A stretch of 64,000 nt of DNA from an uncultured Spirochaetaceae bacterium (lineage in GTDB: Bacteria; Spirochaetota; Spirochaetia; Treponematales; Treponemataceae), in contig CADCLG010000019.1 in NCBI GenBank assembly GCA_902802305.1, positions 1 to 64,000 on the forward strand, written 5' to 3'. Both the position numbers and the translations under genes were made by a program. Below the pieces are notes generated by a model, which made no database searches, was not told where the DNA came from, and saw only the letters and a list, made by a program, of their open reading frames with translations. Positions 63,501 through 64,000 of the stretch are shown piece by piece (positions within the stretch are counted from its first letter, which is position 1; each line of letters starts with the position of its first letter).

Positions 63501-64000
63501 TGCTTATACAATGTCTTATACTACAGGATATGATTTGGATAAAGAAGGTGGAACTGGCTGGAATGCAAGGGATAAAAAGCAATTTCTTCCATATTCAATG
63601 TCGCTTTCTTATTCACCGGCTTCAAAAACTTATTACCGCTGGTCTAATAAATTGAGTTTTGCTCCTGCTTTGACAACCAGTGTTACTGCTGATCTTGTTA
63701 GGGCAACAAACAGTTATTTCCTTTTCAATCCGTCTTTAAACTTCAAGGTTAATGATTTGTTGAATATATCCTTTTCCGCTTCTTCCCGCAACTCGACCTT
63801 ATACTGGTATTTCCAGGGAAAAGATAGTATTTACAGCGAAGATTTAGGCAATAACTTTTTCTCTCAGTTCTTCCTTGATTTGGTTCGCTCTTTTGGAATT
63901 GGAAAAAATTCTTTTATGGAAAATCGTCAGGCTTCGGGTTTTAAATTGAAATCCCTGAATATGACTGCTTCTCACGATTTACATGACTGGTCTTTTAATA
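60535..64000 (+). CDS. LptD/OstA-like outer-membrane protein (3' end outside window)
   Basis: At least 1155 residues, no stop in the window. Signal peptide (FLFLMILMPLSLNAQ), then an OstA-type beta-jellyroll (about 45-210: ADVITYDRKTEMLYARGNVEI, TPVIYLPAFYYPKDELIFNP) and a very long beta-barrel region with alternating aromatic and polar strands. LptD inserts lipopolysaccharide in Gram-negatives; treponemes lack typical LPS yet keep such proteins. Ser-rich insert at about 255-272 and a Lys/Glu/Thr-rich low-complexity insert at about 542-625 probably form surface loops. ATG overlaps the uvrA stop by one base. Confidence 0.85.
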   Translation, partial: MRGLRFFRKIISFLFLMILMPLSLNAQDKASGNGNTSTVISIVNAQKTTYTKVEETGNDSIVLEGAVEISVKKGDTTSEIKADVITYDRKTEMLYARGNVEITTKGSNSGGETTTANSLLLNTSTLEGVFDGGRVVQTKSDALNLPSGSTLIVFSDLFGKSESNTISFKNSSLTFCDDEDPHWHIDATRTWLLPGGEFAFFNALLYVGKTPVIYLPAFYYPKDELIFNPVFTTYKRKGYAIQNTYYIMGRKPLNTSSSSSSSSSSDDESSTAESLKALYNFMKPTTLKEQERQGLILHNLDENYGGNTSKYLKIFADYYSNLGYMTGVEGVFQPSQKYVTNLKFNVDLGFSRTIFRSGDSYTTISTAEEVYWDKSNFMGISVPFRYGMNMDMTLSKPFKLTLSMPLYSDPYFYYDFMQRNESMDWISYFLSNDNDDTSSSTYSSFKWNLSSSYSPTLPTVLKPYISSLSFSLTSSINFATATAQLTELKVQGNTEYEGDERSKNGDSWASYTPERNFYYPSQITPADIKVSMSGTLFEWPKASSKSTTTKDTKKDTKTDSKKEELLVLIEPEELKITPPETKDSKESAKTEAAEPDAVAGEGESDSEIAAETSDTPASLSTAEALFVNTVPDLPTTISNITKTSGLTYKLGYSISPTLTTQFAYDVNEIYDNNGKEQSRKYLYIPEDFKWTKIKSFMYTYKMPTSVSSTLNYGGSFFSMTNKLSYDPIWQDHPNTDGVTAKDRQSLALADYKARSQAISESNTISFKPFAYVPAFSDTGISWNSTLKLFRMEFKGSTTDTDSYVQGLGYSSWEEYWASEDAWTTYWILKDYNDDSNWTDDIDKLAFQQKFITANTLNVTLGANQRNSTFKQNLTYSLTMPPQYWKHNFSLNLTFPYVTGNIAWSASQKSTDADSDGKLDWTMNNLTQALTVSLFNSSLKLSESYSIITDPDAWKNRNEDAEALGLNNFEAFMNHSDSFKLSLTWKKLTAAYTMSYTTGYDLDKEGGTGWNARDKKQFLPYSMSLSYSPASKTYYRWSNKLSFAPALTTSVTADLVRATNSYFLFNPSLNFKVNDLLNISFSASSRNSTLYWYFQGKDSIYSEDLGNNFFSQFFLDLVRSFGIGKNSFMENRQASGFKLKSLNMTASHDLHDWSFN

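Overview
The window is A+T-rich bacterial chromosome. It most likely comes from a host-associated Treponema-type spirochete. The supporting signs are a FliG paralogue, uvrA running directly into an LptD/OstA-like outer-membrane gene (the order I recall from Treponema), many SCx or AC lipobox lipoproteins, PEGA and M23/LysM envelope proteins, and an iorAB amino-acid-fermentation locus. This is inference from gene content; no rRNA is present. There is no CRISPR array, no complete insertion sequence and no prophage.

Layout. 1-7.3 kb: the end of an aspartokinase gene (+), then a minus-strand aryl-pyruvate fermentation locus (iorA, a DNA adenine methyltransferase, iorB, an esterase, a phenylacetate-CoA-ligase-like gene, a tandem-ACT protein, a PaaI-like thioesterase). 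7.0-7.5 kb: rpsU, tRNA-Pro(CGG) and tRNA-Asp(GTC). 7.5-13.2 kb: a GntR/FCD regulator, a sugar ABC importer (two permeases and a lipoprotein, no ATPase) and an AraC regulator. 13.3-16.9 kb: a heterodimeric ABC exporter. 17-31.7 kb: a FliG-like protein, an unknown TIM-barrel-like protein, a PreP-type M16 protease, a tocopherol-cyclase-like protein, ClpB, a periplasmic-sensor protein with a degenerate GGDEF domain, an SGNH esterase and RlmJ. 31.7-37.8 kb: a ParB-fold protein without HTH, PBP1A, a repeat-rich gap, PEGA and M23 envelope proteins, a membrane protein and a small 2[4Fe-4S] ferredoxin. 38-41.1 kb: thrA and ilvN, amino-acid biosynthesis. 41.2-48.8 kb: a membrane-anchored putative HExxH peptidase, then a minus-strand group (CapA-like lipoprotein, DEAH helicase, pentapeptide-repeat protein, metallo-beta-lactamase-fold protein). 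48.8-55.9 kb: an accessory block with a truncated Rpn-family gene, three large lipoproteins of unknown role and a small membrane protein. 56-64 kb: a sodium:solute symporter (-), uvrA and an LptD-like gene cut by the window end.

How it fits together. Peptide and amino-acid use is represented by the M16 protease and the IorAB/PaaK-like locus, with ferredoxin as a plausible electron carrier. Sugar uptake is represented by the LplB/YtcP-type importer, probably under GntR control through repeated TATGCAAG boxes. Envelope building is represented by PBP1A, M23/LysM, LptD-like and PEGA proteins. The most interesting items are the putative HEGWH membrane peptidase, the solo ParB-fold protein beside PBP1A, the methyltransferase splitting iorA from iorB, the degenerate GGDEF receptor, the lipoprotein block, and the 34.7-34.95 kb gap with a 21-bp tandem repeat, terminator and G-quadruplex-capable hairpin. 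I see no complete new defence or mobile system.
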